Source: Nemopilema nomurai
Lineage: Eukaryota > Cnidaria > Scyphozoa > Rhizostomeae > Rhizostomatidae
Direction of reading: 5' to 3'
Assembly: GCA_003864495.1 (NCBI GenBank)
Contig: ML133432.1
Span: forward strand, 620,001 to 684,000
Length of the DNA: 64,000 nt
Below the pieces are notes generated by a model that had not been told where the DNA came from, ran no database searches, and saw only the letters and a list, made by a program, of their open reading frames with translations. Position 1 is the first letter of the stretch. Each line of letters opens with the position of its first letter. The translations under genes and the position numbers were made by a program. This document shows positions 51,001 to 63,516 of this stretch, in pieces.

Positions 51001-54000
51001 TGCCTTTACACTTCAGCAGAGTTCAATCATTGCGTCTTGACTGTATCAGTTCCTCAAATTTGAAGGTTGCAGAAGAATAAGCCTTGATTAGTCTTATGAT
51101 TTTTAACTGTTAAATTATTATCTGAAAACGCGGGTAGATAGCCGTCATTCCGTCAAGGCAGCCGTACTGTGTCCATCCCAGGAATGTTTATCAGGTTGAA
51201 TGCACAAATCCCAAAAACATGCGGTGAACACATTGGTCGTAATGAAGAATCTTACTTTTGCTGCACTCAACGCTGGCCATGTCGTAGTACCGGCAACTGC
51301 CACGGAAGAACCCAGTATGGTAGCAGTCCTTCAAGGAATTCTCGTCACCAGAGCATCTTACGTTGTACATCGCCAGCTTATCTGCAAAACCTAAGGGAAA
51401 AAACAGTCAGTTTTAAAGCATATTGATCTAAATGTCTTATTTTAAGCCTGATATACAAGTCTTATATACTAAAAGTTTAAAGTCTTAATCATGTTATTAG
51501 AGCTTCCAGGCCTTATGTGTCTTAATTAAAAATAGTTTAATTTCAAGGCACAAAGGAGCCCAGGCCGATTTCCTTTGATTGCTCGATTATTACCCGCCAA
51601 ATGCTGGGCAAAAATGACCTTTTGGGGATTGATTATATACTTCACGATAGATCAAACAGGGACAACGCAGTATTCCATGCTGCCTTAAAGTGTCCTTTTA
51701 CAGCCAGAGAGTGTCCTTCTGCAGCCAGCACGCCCCCTCCCGCATTCTAAAAACGCGTTCTACGCGTTAGGCTGGAGCTTATCATAATGCACGGATAAAG
51801 CATCTTGCATGTATCCAAGATTTACGATTTCAAGGCTAGCAAGGAATCCCTACCGAATTTGCTTGATGAAAAGCCACGAACGGCAAAGCCAAGGCCCAAC
51901 TCCTTGCAAAGCACCTCCGCAGCGGTATTCCCGAATCCTATTCCGCAGACACCATACCATCGGTCGTTGACTTTCACCTCTACGCGACCAATCGTCTCAT
52001 TTGGACCACCGACAATGCGGAACTAGGGGTGGAACAAAGTATCAAAATTGGTCCTTATCTTATTGTAAACAACGAAGTTAAATATAGAATGCTGCAATTC
52101 CTTTCAATAAGGGTAACCTCAGGTGAACGATTTTTTAAAATTTAGTTTTAGTGAACTTCAAAAAGGGGTGATCCAATTGCAGAATACTTTTGAGCGTAGT
52201 TTGAGATTGCAAGCATTAAATTTATAGCAGAACAGTTCTTCTTGTTTTTTATTTACTCAAATAATAAGTGAATGCTACAAATGGGTTCAAATATATTAAA
52301 AGCAGGCTGTTTCACAATCCTTTGATAGTGACTGATTTCCTCTTCTACTTGGGCAACATGCGTTTCAAAGCTTTGAGGCCTATTTTTCTTGCTTCAATGG
52401 AATAAAACACAAATATATAATCTAAAAGGATAAGAATCGGACGGAAACATTACATCGGGTTTCTGTGCATGTGGGTGGTGGCACCGGACTCCAGCGTCTT
52501 CGTTGTGTCCACAATCCGAATTCTTCCAGCCTGCGTGTCCACACGTTCTGACGTCACTTTCACTCCCAGTACAGTTGACCTCATCCATCCATGTCTACAA
52601 AAATATAATCACTTATTTTTATCTTCATCAACACCGACAAAAAGATAATTTAAATACACCCAACTTATGGTACTGCAATTTCTTGCTATTGTGAAGTTTG
52701 GTACCAATAAACATTTTTTCACAATACAGTAGTCAAAAAAACCAACAGGACATGATCTTATTAAATTTATACAAGCTTCCTCATTACTTTGTGATTATAT
52801 GCTGCAAGTGGTCTACCCGGGGTACCAGACTCAGTGAGCTTGGTCCAATTACAATGGGACAAGTTTGGCAGTACCTGGAGTACCTTAACAGTCACTTAAT
52901 TGGGTCGTTATGAAGGGAGCAAAGAATTGGTGTCCGACTCTCTAGAATCATATTCGGTTCACAGTGGTGGCGCACGTGACTACCCAACCAAATCAAATGC
53001 CAAAGGCCCTTTTAGCCTCCTCCTAGAAACGCCTCTCAGAATGCTACTTGACTTGTAGTCGATCAAATACTTTAGAAATTAATTGTCTCGGTTATCTTGA
53101 ATGCACCACAGTTTGCTTTGAAAAACTGATTCGAGTTTGGCTGTTAATGGATCCACATAAAGGTTATGGCGGCACCAATGCTATCTGAAAAGGGATTGAA
53201 ATCAGATTTACAAATACCAAGAAAACCCGAAGGAGGAGTCTAGAATGCCAATGTTGATTTGGAGACAACAACCAATGACACAAAATGATATTTCAAAATA
53301 GCTAAATCAAGAAATATTTCATTGGTTAGGAACACCCAAGACTGTGAATGGGTTTGAAACGAGACAGATCAAAGTGTCATTCTTGATTCAACGAGGAATT
53401 CTAACGATATAGGCTAATCATATTTCCAAAACGTTGATGCAGTCAATTTTCAGGTGGGCCTCCTCGAAGGCCTTATGTATCTCAATGAAAAAAGTTTAAA
53501 TTTCAAACACAAAATAATTTTAAGTGGCTTTCGGTCCCTTTAAGTGATCACATCTAAACCCCTCTTGTCACATTAAAGTACAATTGATTGATCATATTTC
53601 CAGCTTGATTGACTTTTTCCAGTACCTATCGCAATTCAACGTTTTTTCCTTCATTTCGAAAGCAAAAAGTAAACGTGAGCCAAAACTCTAGCGGCAATGA
53701 AAAAACATCATTTGTGACCTGCAGTTGCTGCGCAGCAGACCTTCGGAAGGAGCAAAAGAGCTATCCTCGAAGGGCCAGGAAGCGTTTAACGCCAATGACA
53801 TAAATATTGAACTTACTCTGCCGAATCCAGCCCCGAAGCCAGAATTGCGGACTGCTTCATACGCCGTCCCAAATCCAGCTTGCCTGCAGACAACATTCGC
53901 ATCCTTTATGTCCCAGTTGTCGTCACAAATGGTCCCCCATACACCGTCACGGAATACTTCCACTCTCCCTTCCGAATAACGGTATCCAGCACGTAGGCGT

Positions 54001-57000
54001 ATTTCGTGAGCCTGTTGTTAGATCGAAGTAATGATTTGAAACATAACAGTGGAAGCCAATTTTTAAAAGAAAAGCTTCCCTTGTTATAACCTATATGATC
54101 TTTTCCTCGTTGGTAAGATCTAGGTAGATGGCCACATGTTTAGAATGGACCCCCCTGGGGTAGTGGGTTGCATTCTTCGTATATGTTCAAGATGTTTTTC
54201 CGTGGCTGGGCTTTCATGGAAATGACATTTACTCTCTAAAAAATCCAACATGAAGATTAGCAGATCTGCTCACCATGTTTAAGACAGGGAACAATTATGG
54301 TCATTTTCTTGCTGTTGTCTATCAAGAAAAGTTGAGAGAGGTCCTTTCATTGCAAAGTTAAAACAATTTTTCAACTTTTAGAAAGCTTTAATGAAAATAT
54401 AGGCATTCTGCCATGGTCAAAGGCATTCAACATTCGCTTAATCATTGACCCAACGTCCAAAGTAAACGGCAGGAGCGAATTACGAGATCAAAAATCTAAT
54501 AACCGTACTTGGGCTTTAGATTTACCTGTATGGTGGCTAAATCAATTTGATCCCCTCGGAACATTGGAGATTTCTTGCACCGAAGGTAGACTGGCTTTCT
54601 ACTGCTGCACTTGTGAGGCCCCCAGCCGGCGTGGTCGCATTCCACCAGCGTGGACTCGTATCCGGTGCAGCGAAGACTGCGCATCAAGTAGTAAGGAACG
54701 GCCTTGTACTTCATGCTTGGCCCCTTGCCCACGCCTTGCTACAAAATACAATCAACGGCTGTTACGAGGCTACTCCAAGAGGACTACTGCTCTAAAGCGG
54801 TCGTGAATTTGTAGGGCAGCACGTTGTAGACTGGCAAAATAAATAAACCTTGTGTCGTTTATAACTCTTTAGTTAGTTGTCTTCGTTCTTTGTTTCTTAA
54901 GAGCGATTTTGTTAGATAAGCTCAAGGTACGAGCTTTACTATATATAAAACCCGTTTCTAGTTTCATTATTAGTTGGATTTCGGATTATTCTTATGAGCT
55001 CGTAGCTAGGAAGATCGCCTTCTCTGGATTTTAAGAGAATAACGTTCATTGGTACTGCTCTCCTTTACATAGCCTGTTATTCAACCGATCTAAGATCCTT
55101 GTCTTTAACTAAAGAATAACAGCTACACTTTTGCATTAAAATCCCCGTTTTACAAAACATCTTCGTTTTCAAAACATCTGAGAAACAAAGCCCTTTGCTT
55201 GGCATTTCTAGGCAGTTAGCAGAAAACATGCTTTAACAAGCGATAAAAGCAGGAGGACTTTCGAACAAGAAGGAGCTTGCTTAACCAAATTATCAAATTA
55301 GATCATTTCACAGAAATATTCCAAATTTGCTTGCTAGGAATCTTCAGTTAAACTCCTTATCACCAGAAAGTTAGTTTTTGATTCTGCTCAATACGCTTAT
55401 CATTTCATCCATTTCCCACATTTATATACAAATTGCGGTTTTTAATAAATCTTGTCTCATCTCAACAAGATTAAAGGTTACGCTTCTTCAAAATTCCAGT
55501 CTTATTAACAATGAGTGTCAAACAGGAATTTCAGAAAACGACTACACGAAGTCTTCCCTTATAGGCTATCGTTTACGTCTGTAACAAACCATATTCTAAT
55601 TGAATATGTCCACCAGATACTCTTTAAATAGAAAATGATTGATGTTTTGGCGACAAAAAAGGTGATCGCTCTTTCCAAAAGGGCTTAACTTATATGAAAG
55701 AAGGCTTATAAAAAGTTTACTTTGTTACGCGTGGCAAAGAAAGAGTACGATTAATTAGGTGGAAGCAATATTGCACTCCGTACGCAACCTCACTCATCTT
55801 GTGCGTTATGAAGTGTGGTTGGTGAGGAAACTGCAACATCACAGAGAGAGACGGGCGTGGGAAAATGGCCTAAAACTTTAGGCACCTCTCTACTAGCCTC
55901 AAACTAAAGCTTCACCGGAACTTTACATTGACTAAAAAGTATATCTAAATACAGTTAAGTCAGGCATGCAAGGTAGAAATGAATGAAACATTGAAGGTAG
56001 GAGAGCCAGAAAAAGTTCAGATCCTGTTGATATTTCGAAAATTGAAGTTATCCGGGCAAAACCTGGCGAAATTAACATTTTGATTTCTATATTTAATATT
56101 TCATGCTTTGAATGTATTCGGTTCGACGCTTCAAAAACAAAACGTTTTCTGGTAAAAGCGGCAATGAAACTAACCTGTACGTCGGGGAATCCAAGATTGC
56201 CACAGGCAACGTAGGCATCCGCTGCTGTCCATCCATCTGAGCAAATTGCACCCCATCTGCCCTTGTGCCGCACCTCCAAGTACCCATGTGATATGTACCC
56301 AGTGGTATCGCTTCCAATTAGACGGAGCTCTGCTTTAGCCACCTAAGTCAACAAAGCATAGGCCAAATCACTCGAAAGTGGGGGGTTAGTATCAACTAAT
56401 GGCCTAGCCAAATCAAGATGGCTGACCTGTACCAGAAAAGTGGACGATGACCATGGACATAAAAACTGCCAGTCAAAAACCTATTATAAACAAAGGCATT
56501 TGTCTTCATAGCGGGCAAACAGCCTGGCTACAGTGATGAACTTTATGCCTTTAGCTATTAACTAGGGGACGATCCAATCTTGTTGCATGTATTGCTGTTT
56601 GTTCTTCCGCAGCTGAAGATACCAAATTTATGCAATACCTAAAGTCTGCTATAGAAATGTCTCCACTAACGATTGCAAAAATGCAGCTAGTTGCATCGCA
56701 TTATAAACATTCCTGGAGAAACATTTATATTGTTGTATTACTATGCATGGTCTATGGTGAGTATTAATGTATGTCTTGGATTGATTCTTATATACGCTAT
56801 CACAGAGAAGCTGGGATAAGACGCGTTTCTCTATTCCTCTACCTACTGGCCTATTAAATTGCCCTCTTGCTTTAAGTAACTGCTCCATAAACGCCCCATT
56901 CAATTGTTTCGGGATATGCAAGGACACGTTTAAAGAAGCCAGAAGGTCACACACCGCACTAATTACTTCATAATCATTTAACTTAGTGACAATAAAAGCT

Positions 57001-60000
57001 AATTCTTTGGTTTACTTAAGACATATCGGTTCAGGTCGCGTTATTCGATCGCACCTAAATATAAAAGCAGATATTACGCAACCATGAGAATGTGCACGAC
57101 ATGCAAGCGATAAGGCCCATATCTCAGACAGTCAAAAGCAGATCAGGATATCATGAAGGTTTCTCATTACATGATTCTGTGAGCCAGCTGCCGTGTGGTT
57201 TTTTCAATTGGAATTCCAGTCCATTTCAAAACAGGACGTAACCCGAAGCAGCTCCAGAGTTTGTGTTCAATCAGTTATTTTTTACCAAATATTAAGATTT
57301 TACCATTTTTATGTTAATCTCGTTTTTTGTATGGAAAGACATCTTTTCTCGTGGTTTATTTATCTGTATTTTTTTAAGATACTTTCCCGAACGCTATCAT
57401 TCCTGCAAATAAGGGTTTGGGAGAAGGGGAGCTGGTCTCTTATACAGGAGGTGCCGCTAATCTAAACTCCATTCATTGAAAGATCCATTTAGTGGAAATG
57501 AGCCTGTAGGGTGGACGGTAAAGGGTAGAGATTTGAAAACGATATACGATGATTTCATCTACCCTTTTAAAATTCAAGAATAATAATTAGCGAGAAATTT
57601 ATCAGCAGCCATTTATCAAGTTTAGGCTTTGCTGCCAGCTCTGTGGGTGCCATTGTCCCGGCGCAAATTGGATTTCTGACGGTGCCTTGTTCTCTCCTTA
57701 GCGATGCCGAAGATCGGTTGGTTAACCAGAGTTTCGGTAACTAAACTGGCAGCAAAGCCAGTGGTTTTCAGTTGCCAAATTGTGTTTCCTGGTCAATATC
57801 GAACTTTTATTGTCTGACTAAAAGCAAGAGCTTTGTGGCCTGAAAGGTTAGAATAAGTACTTTGCGGCCTAGAAGGTTAGAACATGTGCATACAATAGGT
57901 TCAATTGTAAATGGTTCCCTTTCCATTAGTGATCTTCCTTTTTATTAGTTTTCTTAAAGTTACTAGTCTTCTAGTAGTCTTAAAGTTACTAGTCTTCTAG
58001 TAGTCTTTTTAAAGTAACTAGTCTTCTAGTAGTCTTTTTAAAGTTACTAGTCTTCTAGTAGTCTACTAGTCTTCAGACGTCTGTTGCTTAAGTTAAAATC
58101 AGCTCTTCGAGAACAACACCAACAACAGGCAGATTTGATCTGGGGTATTTTTGGAACATCTGGGGTATTTTTAAAATGACCGAAAACATAACTTTCCGCG
58201 GGCAAATTTTTGGCAGGTGAAATTGTCCACATTATTCGCTCTTTCTGTCCCAACAGCTATTGGCACAGTCCGTTACTTGTGGGAAGTTTTGCAACATTCT
58301 GATTACTAAACTTAACAATAACTAATCAATATATGCAAGCAAAATCATGTTTATCGGCTGCAAGTTGATGGGTTGGTACTCTTTTAAAGTTAAATAATAT
58401 ATATCTAATAATCACAGATAACGACCCCGTGATTCAGATAATATTGAACAACATTGACATTTTTATCACACCACGATCGCTGTTTCAGTATGGTTATGGA
58501 ACTAGGTTTGACTATTTAATTAGGTTTAGCCCCATTTAAACCCACACATCACATCCAGTCTCTAGGCTAACTTTATTTTACTGTATCAAGGTTTCCGTAT
58601 GCGGCATGTTTGATTTTTCGCAGTGGAAAGAATGACAGCGAACAACAGCAGATGAACAGCCCCATTGACACTTATATCATTCCGTGACTACTGGCACACA
58701 TAGGGTAGTACTTTGACCAATAACATACCCCTGTTTGTAAAAAAGATTGTTTTGTACATCAGATTAATTGTTGTTGTTGTTGTTGCTGCTGTTCTGGACT
58801 TTTCTGTTGTTGCTTGTTTTGTACAATGGGTTCTGCACGCATTTTTAATAATCTTCAGCGTAGTTTGTGCCTGGTTTTCTGAGTCATTGGTGGATGAGAA
58901 GGCTTAGTCACTTTGTTTAGGCTGGTTCATTAGTAATTGATTTGCTGTACTTTTTTCGTCATTTTTTTAACTCCGTTCAAAGGAAACCAAACCACCAACG
59001 GTTACAGATGTCCTTCAGTACTTGCTGTGTCTGCATTCAACTAAATCACTATTTACATTTATATGAATAGCAAATTACGTGGATACAAAAAGGAACATTT
59101 ACCTCGCCACTGGCAATGGAAGGGACTGGTTTGGTTGAGCCCTTGTCCGTTTCGTTCGTACAAATGACTCCTGCTTCCTCATTTGGCTTGCAATTATGAC
59201 TTCCAATTTTTCTACTATAACAATACCCAAGGTTCGTCTCGTGTCCATAGCAAAAGAGGTCATCTAGCCAGTAGCTGAGATTCGAAGAAGTTGGATACCT
59301 GGCCCTAGAAAACGAAGTGAGCCAATGCATTAGGCTAGTTTTGCTAAAATGATTAGGTATCGGAGGGGGTGGCTAAGTATCAGATGGGGTATTAATAATA
59401 CATCAAATAAAATACACCACGCTCTGGTCAATGGAATAAAAACTACTTCACTTAGGTGATGCACTCCGTAGCGAAGTGTGGTCACGTTATTCAATAAGCC
59501 TGCCTTTATGTATACCTAGCCTCGTTTTGGATCAGAAATTTATGTTTAACAACTTTAAATGCAATTGTTTATCGTCTTTCAATCCTAAAGGTGGCTTCTC
59601 TTATGCACTAACATACATGGCAGCAATATTTGATGCACTGATAGGGTGGGCAGAGCATCACATTTCTAGGTCAATAATGAAACCAAAAACAGAAAGCAAC
59701 GTAGAAGAACATTGAGGGAATTTGGTGGAAGCTTGGGAGATTCGAAGGAAACTTGTTTGCCTTGGAAGAAGGATTGCGTAATTGTATTACATAGAGTAAT
59801 TTCATTCGTGTATCTTCACATGAAGACAGGCCTGTAACGATATTGAACTTCATCGTTGGAGGAAGATGGATGTTCCTTTTTGTCTAAGTTCTTTTCCTGG
59901 ATTATAATAGAGACTAATTCATCCTTCTGTAAAGGTAAAGAAATTTCGTATGATAAAGAAAAGCTTTACAAAAATACGTCACTTGGTACATTTTGCTCAA

Positions 60001-61342
60001 AAAAGGCATCTTGTGTGAGGACCATGTTCAAGTGGCACATGTTGGCATTAAGGTATCAAATGTAGGGTGGACAGAGAAAGATGAATTGTCTTTTGGACTA
60101 GAAACGCAGGGGGGATATGATGCGGGGGCAACCTGAAGGTAGCTAGCGTAGCGTAACTAGAGACACACGAGTCACTCGTTGGGGTGAACATAACTCCGCC
60201 TCTAGAGGAATCCAGTGTAGCTATAGCCGTCCTGAAAGGCCCTAGAGAGACCGAAAATGGCCAAACCATGCACATTTGATAACTCGTGCAAATGCTAAAA
60301 ATGTTGGTCGAGGCGATGCTTCATGGGATTTGACAGTGCAAAAATGTTCGAGGTTTCCACCGGAAGGTATGCGGTTAATCTCTTCACACCTCGCGAACTT
60401 CAATCATCATAAAATCGACATTACAACCTCGTGCTATCCAAAACCTTCATACTGGTGAATGCTTTCATTTCCTGTCCTGACCAGGGTCCTCTCACATCAT
60501 AAAAAGGAGGCTGAAATAATTTTTGGAAACGAAAGCTTATTGAATAACAAAATTGTGGCTACTTCGAATGAGTTACTTCGATATGACCTCACAAAGGCCT
60601 AAAGACTGGTGAGTCCAGAAAACTAGACTTCCTGCCCTGCCATATCCAATTCAGAATTATGCAGCACTTAAACTGTTGCCAAGGGTTACTGTTCTCAGAT
60701 CATTGTTTACTTGCGTGGTCAGTTTAACAGGTTTACCCAGATTTAAACATCTATCATCCTGAAGGCGAACTTGGCTGCTAGACTACAACACTCTGAAGCT
60801 TGTCAGTGGGGTGATAGGTTAGCTTTACCACAAGAAGAAGAAAGCATCTTTAACCAATTCATTATTCATTATTATTTGCCTCTCAGTTTGGAATCGTGAT
60901 TAATCGTTTGGAAGAAAAAAGTCTTTATCAAAATAAAATGCAAATTACTGATCAATAAAGTATAAATTAGATGTTGATGAAACTAAGGACCCATTATCAT
61001 CAGAAAACTTAAATCATTTTATCTGAAATTGTGGTTAGATATGCATCCTCAGAAAATTTGTTGGCGAGAGTATTCAGGTTTTCCAGAGTGCAAAAGACCA
61101 AAACCTTTCTCCGGCCGATCCTTTCGTCTGTCAAACCTTCATTACAACTTCTATGGCAATTGTTGTGGCTAGGGCATGGCTAAAGAGCATCTAAGGCATA
61201 TTCTTCTCAATAGCTCGAACTAAAATATCTTCTGAACAAAATTACCTCCCCTTACATTCATTTACATCAGCATTTGAATGGATCAACAGCCCTAGAACCA
61301 CGTGACTGATAATACTGTCATTTTATGGGCAATCTAGCCTTC

Positions 61343-61398
<56 letters not shown>

Positions 61399-63516
61399 GT
61401 GGTGGCCTAGCTCATGATGGTTATGACTGAGGATGGTTGTGGTGGCAAAGGATGATACGTCAGACCTCCATAGCTTCTCTTTTCGAAGTTTGACCCTAGC
61501 ACTCCTCAAACCTCAAAACCTTTGATAAGCTACAAGTTGGCTTTTTAGTGGCGACATCTGCCAGTTTTCGACATTACCCCTTTAGCAAATGAAACAATTT
61601 CCAACAAGGCTGTCTCTTCAAAATGTAATCTCCGCATTGTTATGTTGCCTGGTCTTTGAATCTAGCCGCATGTTATCCTGATTAGGAGCTGATACGATCC
61701 AAAGAAATTCCATGAAGTTCATAGATGATAACCCTAACGAGTTCACTTAATTCACCAATTCTCCTGTCAAACATACGCGGCGTAAACAGAATTTGCTTCT
61801 TCGACAGGGGTGGAGTCTATTTTGAGTTTTATAATTCATAATTGGTGTTTAATACGCCGGGGGCTCGTATACTCAAGATATCCCTAAGACGACATGCGGC
61901 TCTAAAATTATAGAGCTACTTGGGGTTATGCTTCTTGTCTTATATGCGTGAAAGTTTACCATCTTGGAACATTACCTTAGGGGCTGATTTTATCGTAGCC
62001 TACAAACTGACCGACTCATAGGCTGAGATTTTCGAATGATAACGAGGAGAATCCAAGCAGACCATACCTACAGAGAGTCTGAAGTCGCATGAGTTGTCCA
62101 CATTTTCACCCCGACTTGAATCTTTTACATAACATTACCAACCCGGGTTTGGCTAAACTGGGAATATATGATTGAAACGAGGATTCCACACCAAATATTC
62201 ACCTCAGATGGCCGGGCCATTCCGCCTCAGGAAACCGGCGTATATCGAACAGGTTACGATGACAAGACCTTAAAAATAGAAGCCGCAGTACCTTGACTGC
62301 AGTTTTTTCTCAAATTTTTCCTGCTGAAATATAAAACGGGCGGCGAGAAGAGCATGACGTGGGCATGACGTGGGTGTGACGTAGGTGCGTCACCTTTATA
62401 AAGCAAAGGCATATCTTCCTTACTCTAGAGCCAAAAGGACTGTATTTCTAACTTTCTCTAAATTAATAGAGAATCACTGAATTGAAAACTACCTAAACAG
62501 CAGCTTCAAAAGAAAAACAGCTATTCAAAAAACAGAACACATCCCACAGCAACAACAGCAACAATCGGAAGGAGGTTGACAAAAAATCTGGTTGTCATAA
62601 TAGGTAGCAAAGAATCCAAAAGCCCTGAAGCAAAAATGAATTAAATGGCGAGCGGATACAAGACCAAACTTATTGTTGAGATAGCGCTATGCTTGGGGGT
62701 GGTTTTCGGAGACCAAAACCTAATTCTTGTAAAACTATTCCCCCAATGCCCAAAAAGCAAAATGAATCTAAATAATATTCAACTGAGATTGATCCACGCT
62801 GAAGTTCAAGATCAAGATTCTACCATCATTGCGGTGCCGTGTCTTTTTGCCCCAAAGTGTCCATAATACATATAATTAACCTGCTCCCCTGCCCCGTTTA
62901 ACAGTTGGACTCTTTCGATCAAACATACACTAACAAGAATATTTTGGCTCAAATCTTTGTTATATAACAATGCCAATTACGTTTTGGTTAGTAGAAACGT
63001 TCTCAGACGCGCTACGGAACCAGTAAATGAATTGACTGGGAATAAATAAGACGACTTTTGTGTTTCGCATTTATATGCTTTGTAATGCGCCTAATGTAAA
63101 GCAGAAAAATTCAAGGTGCTCCAATTACATCCAGTCCTCCAGAGAACGACAACGAGTAATCTTTGATGTTATCGAGTAATTAAGAGCATGGCTGTTTACG
63201 TAACATTAACATTTCGTTACTGGCATTACTCTAAAAAATCATAGACAATTCGTTTATATTGCTAGCGTACAAAGAAAACCAAATCTTACTTGATTGTGAA
63301 ATTAACCGGCCTTGCAAATCCTAACTGACGGCAAACGACCTTTGCATCTCTGATGTCAAAATGATCGTCGCAAACGTATCGCCATTCCCCTTTGTAATAA
63401 ACTTGCACGTTGCCCTCATTAGTTGCGTTGCCATCTGCTAATCTTATCTCGACTTCCTCTGAACTGTAAGCCGTTGCAAAGCATAAACAGAGGCACAAGC
63501 CTACTAGATATGCCAT
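48071..63516 (-). CDS. LOXL: Lysyl oxidase-like enzyme: 4 SRCR + LOX + C-terminal FN2
   Basis: Eleven minus-strand exons join exactly to 745 aa: 63516-63290, 59304-59103, 56342-56175, 54738-54526, 54011-53817, 52594-52454, 52022-51854, 51390-51256, 50760-50464, 49778-49458, 48240-48071. Secreted copper enzymes of this family oxidise peptidyl lysine to crosslink matrix proteins. Residues 1-19 form a signal peptide ([19 protein letters not shown]). Four SRCR domains (about 21-130, 144-260, 271-370, 383-483) each span two exons and keep six Cys. The LOX domain (484-690) has the copper motif [13 protein letters not shown] (His564, 569, 571). LTQ-cofactor residues are Lys593 ([10 protein letters not shown]) and Tyr629, 36 apart as in human LOXL2. 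The final exon encodes a fibronectin type II module ([16 protein letters not shown], then [17 protein letters not shown]) where LOXL2-4 have only a short tail. Intron 1 contains an antisense gene candidate. A possible ATTAAA lies at 47859-47864. Confidence 0.95.
48656..48840. repeat. Degenerate tandem repeat, period about 67 bp
   Basis: Three imperfect units start with TTTTT near 48656, 48723 and 48791. Each contains a G(A/C)AA(C/G)AAG-like block and a later (T/C)(T/C)GTCTC block spaced about 68 bp apart. It lies in the last LOXL intron and explains the 110-codon minus-strand ORF seen there. Confidence 0.5.
49861..49880. repeat. (TAT)n microsatellite
   Basis: About seven TAT/ATT units in LOXL intron 9 (between the exons at 49778 and 50464). 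Confidence 0.85.
49957..50009. repeat. Direct repeat, 31-bp period
   Basis: TGTGTCGATCAAATTATTTG plus AT at 49957 and again at 49988. Each copy contains the near-palindrome ATCAAATTATTTGAT. Located in an LOXL intron. Confidence 0.85.
50175..50346 (+). mobile_element. Truncated copy of the TA-flanked MITE
   Basis: It aligns with the right half of the element at 42393-42706, from CTCTCTATT(A/G)AGTGT through AAGGAACTTTTAAGGAAC and GGAACTAGGCCTTGTGGTAG to an end reading TGCGTG followed by TA. Differences are scattered single bases. The left inverted repeat is absent, so this is a 5'-truncated or decayed copy. It is inserted in LOXL intron 9, in reverse orientation relative to the gene. Confidence 0.8.
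57625..57759. repeat. Foldback element with 14-bp perfect inverted repeats
   Basis: GGCTTTGCTGCCAG (57625-57638) and its exact complement CTGGCAGCAAAGCC (57746-57759) enclose about 107 bp, GC-richer than its surroundings, in LOXL intron 2. No flanking duplication was found. It could be a small MITE or a structured RNA. Confidence 0.6.
57953..58062. repeat. Tandem repeat, 26-29-bp unit, four copies
   Basis: CTTAAAGTTACTAGTCTTCT plus AGTAGT occurs twice at 26-bp spacing, then twice more as a 29-bp form with extra Ts. Each unit contains ACTAGTCTTCTAGTAGT, which can partly fold on itself. A fragment continues to about 58077. Located in LOXL intron 2. Confidence 0.9.
61343..61398. repeat. (GAT)n microsatellite
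   Basis: About 18 uninterrupted GAT units in LOXL intron 1. A minus-strand ORF of poly-His is an artefact of it. Confidence 0.95.
62352..62402 (+). promoter_or_regulatory. Compact promoter: stacked TGACG sites and TATA box
   Basis: GCATGACGTGG at 62352-62362 is repeated directly at 62363-62373. GTGTGACGTAGG (62374-62385) and a reversed core CGTCA (62388-62392) follow. TATAAA is at 62397-62402, inside TTTATAAAGC. The core sites are 11-12 bp apart, about one helical turn, and abut the TATA box. TGACGTGG is a known target form for CREB/ATF-type bZIP factors, including the XBP1/ATF6 unfolded-protein-response site. The expected start would be about 62425-62432, near CTTACTCT. The direction points to the ORF at 62645. 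Confidence 0.6.
62645..62866 (+). CDS. Candidate 73-aa secreted peptide, antisense in LOXL intron 1
   Basis: An ORF from ATGGCGAGCGG to TAA. The N terminus is MASGYKTK followed by a hydrophobic run [14 protein letters not shown], consistent with a signal peptide cleaved near residue 22. The remaining 51 residues are polar and carry three Cys in the contexts [13 protein letters not shown] and PKCP. The promoter at 62352-62402 lies about 245 bp upstream of the ATG, giving a plausible 5'UTR of about 215 nt. AATAAA at 63041-63046 would end a transcript of roughly 640 nt without an intron. A two-codon upstream ORF (ATGAATTAA) ends immediately before the start. The family was not recognised. The Glu inside the hydrophobic run and the lack of any known homologue keep this tentative. 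Confidence 0.45.
   Translation: MASGYKTKLIVEIALCLGVVFGDQNLILVKLFPQCPKSKMNLNNIQLRLIHAEVQDQDSTIIAVPCLFAPKCP
63041..63046 (+). terminator. Polyadenylation signal for the nested peptide candidate
   Basis: AATAAA lies 174 nt after the TAA at 62864-62866, on the same strand and still within LOXL intron 1. Confidence 0.35.

Noticed and set aside
61318..61509. Minus-strand ORF with a long poly-His run
   Set aside because: It is the (GAT)n microsatellite in translation.
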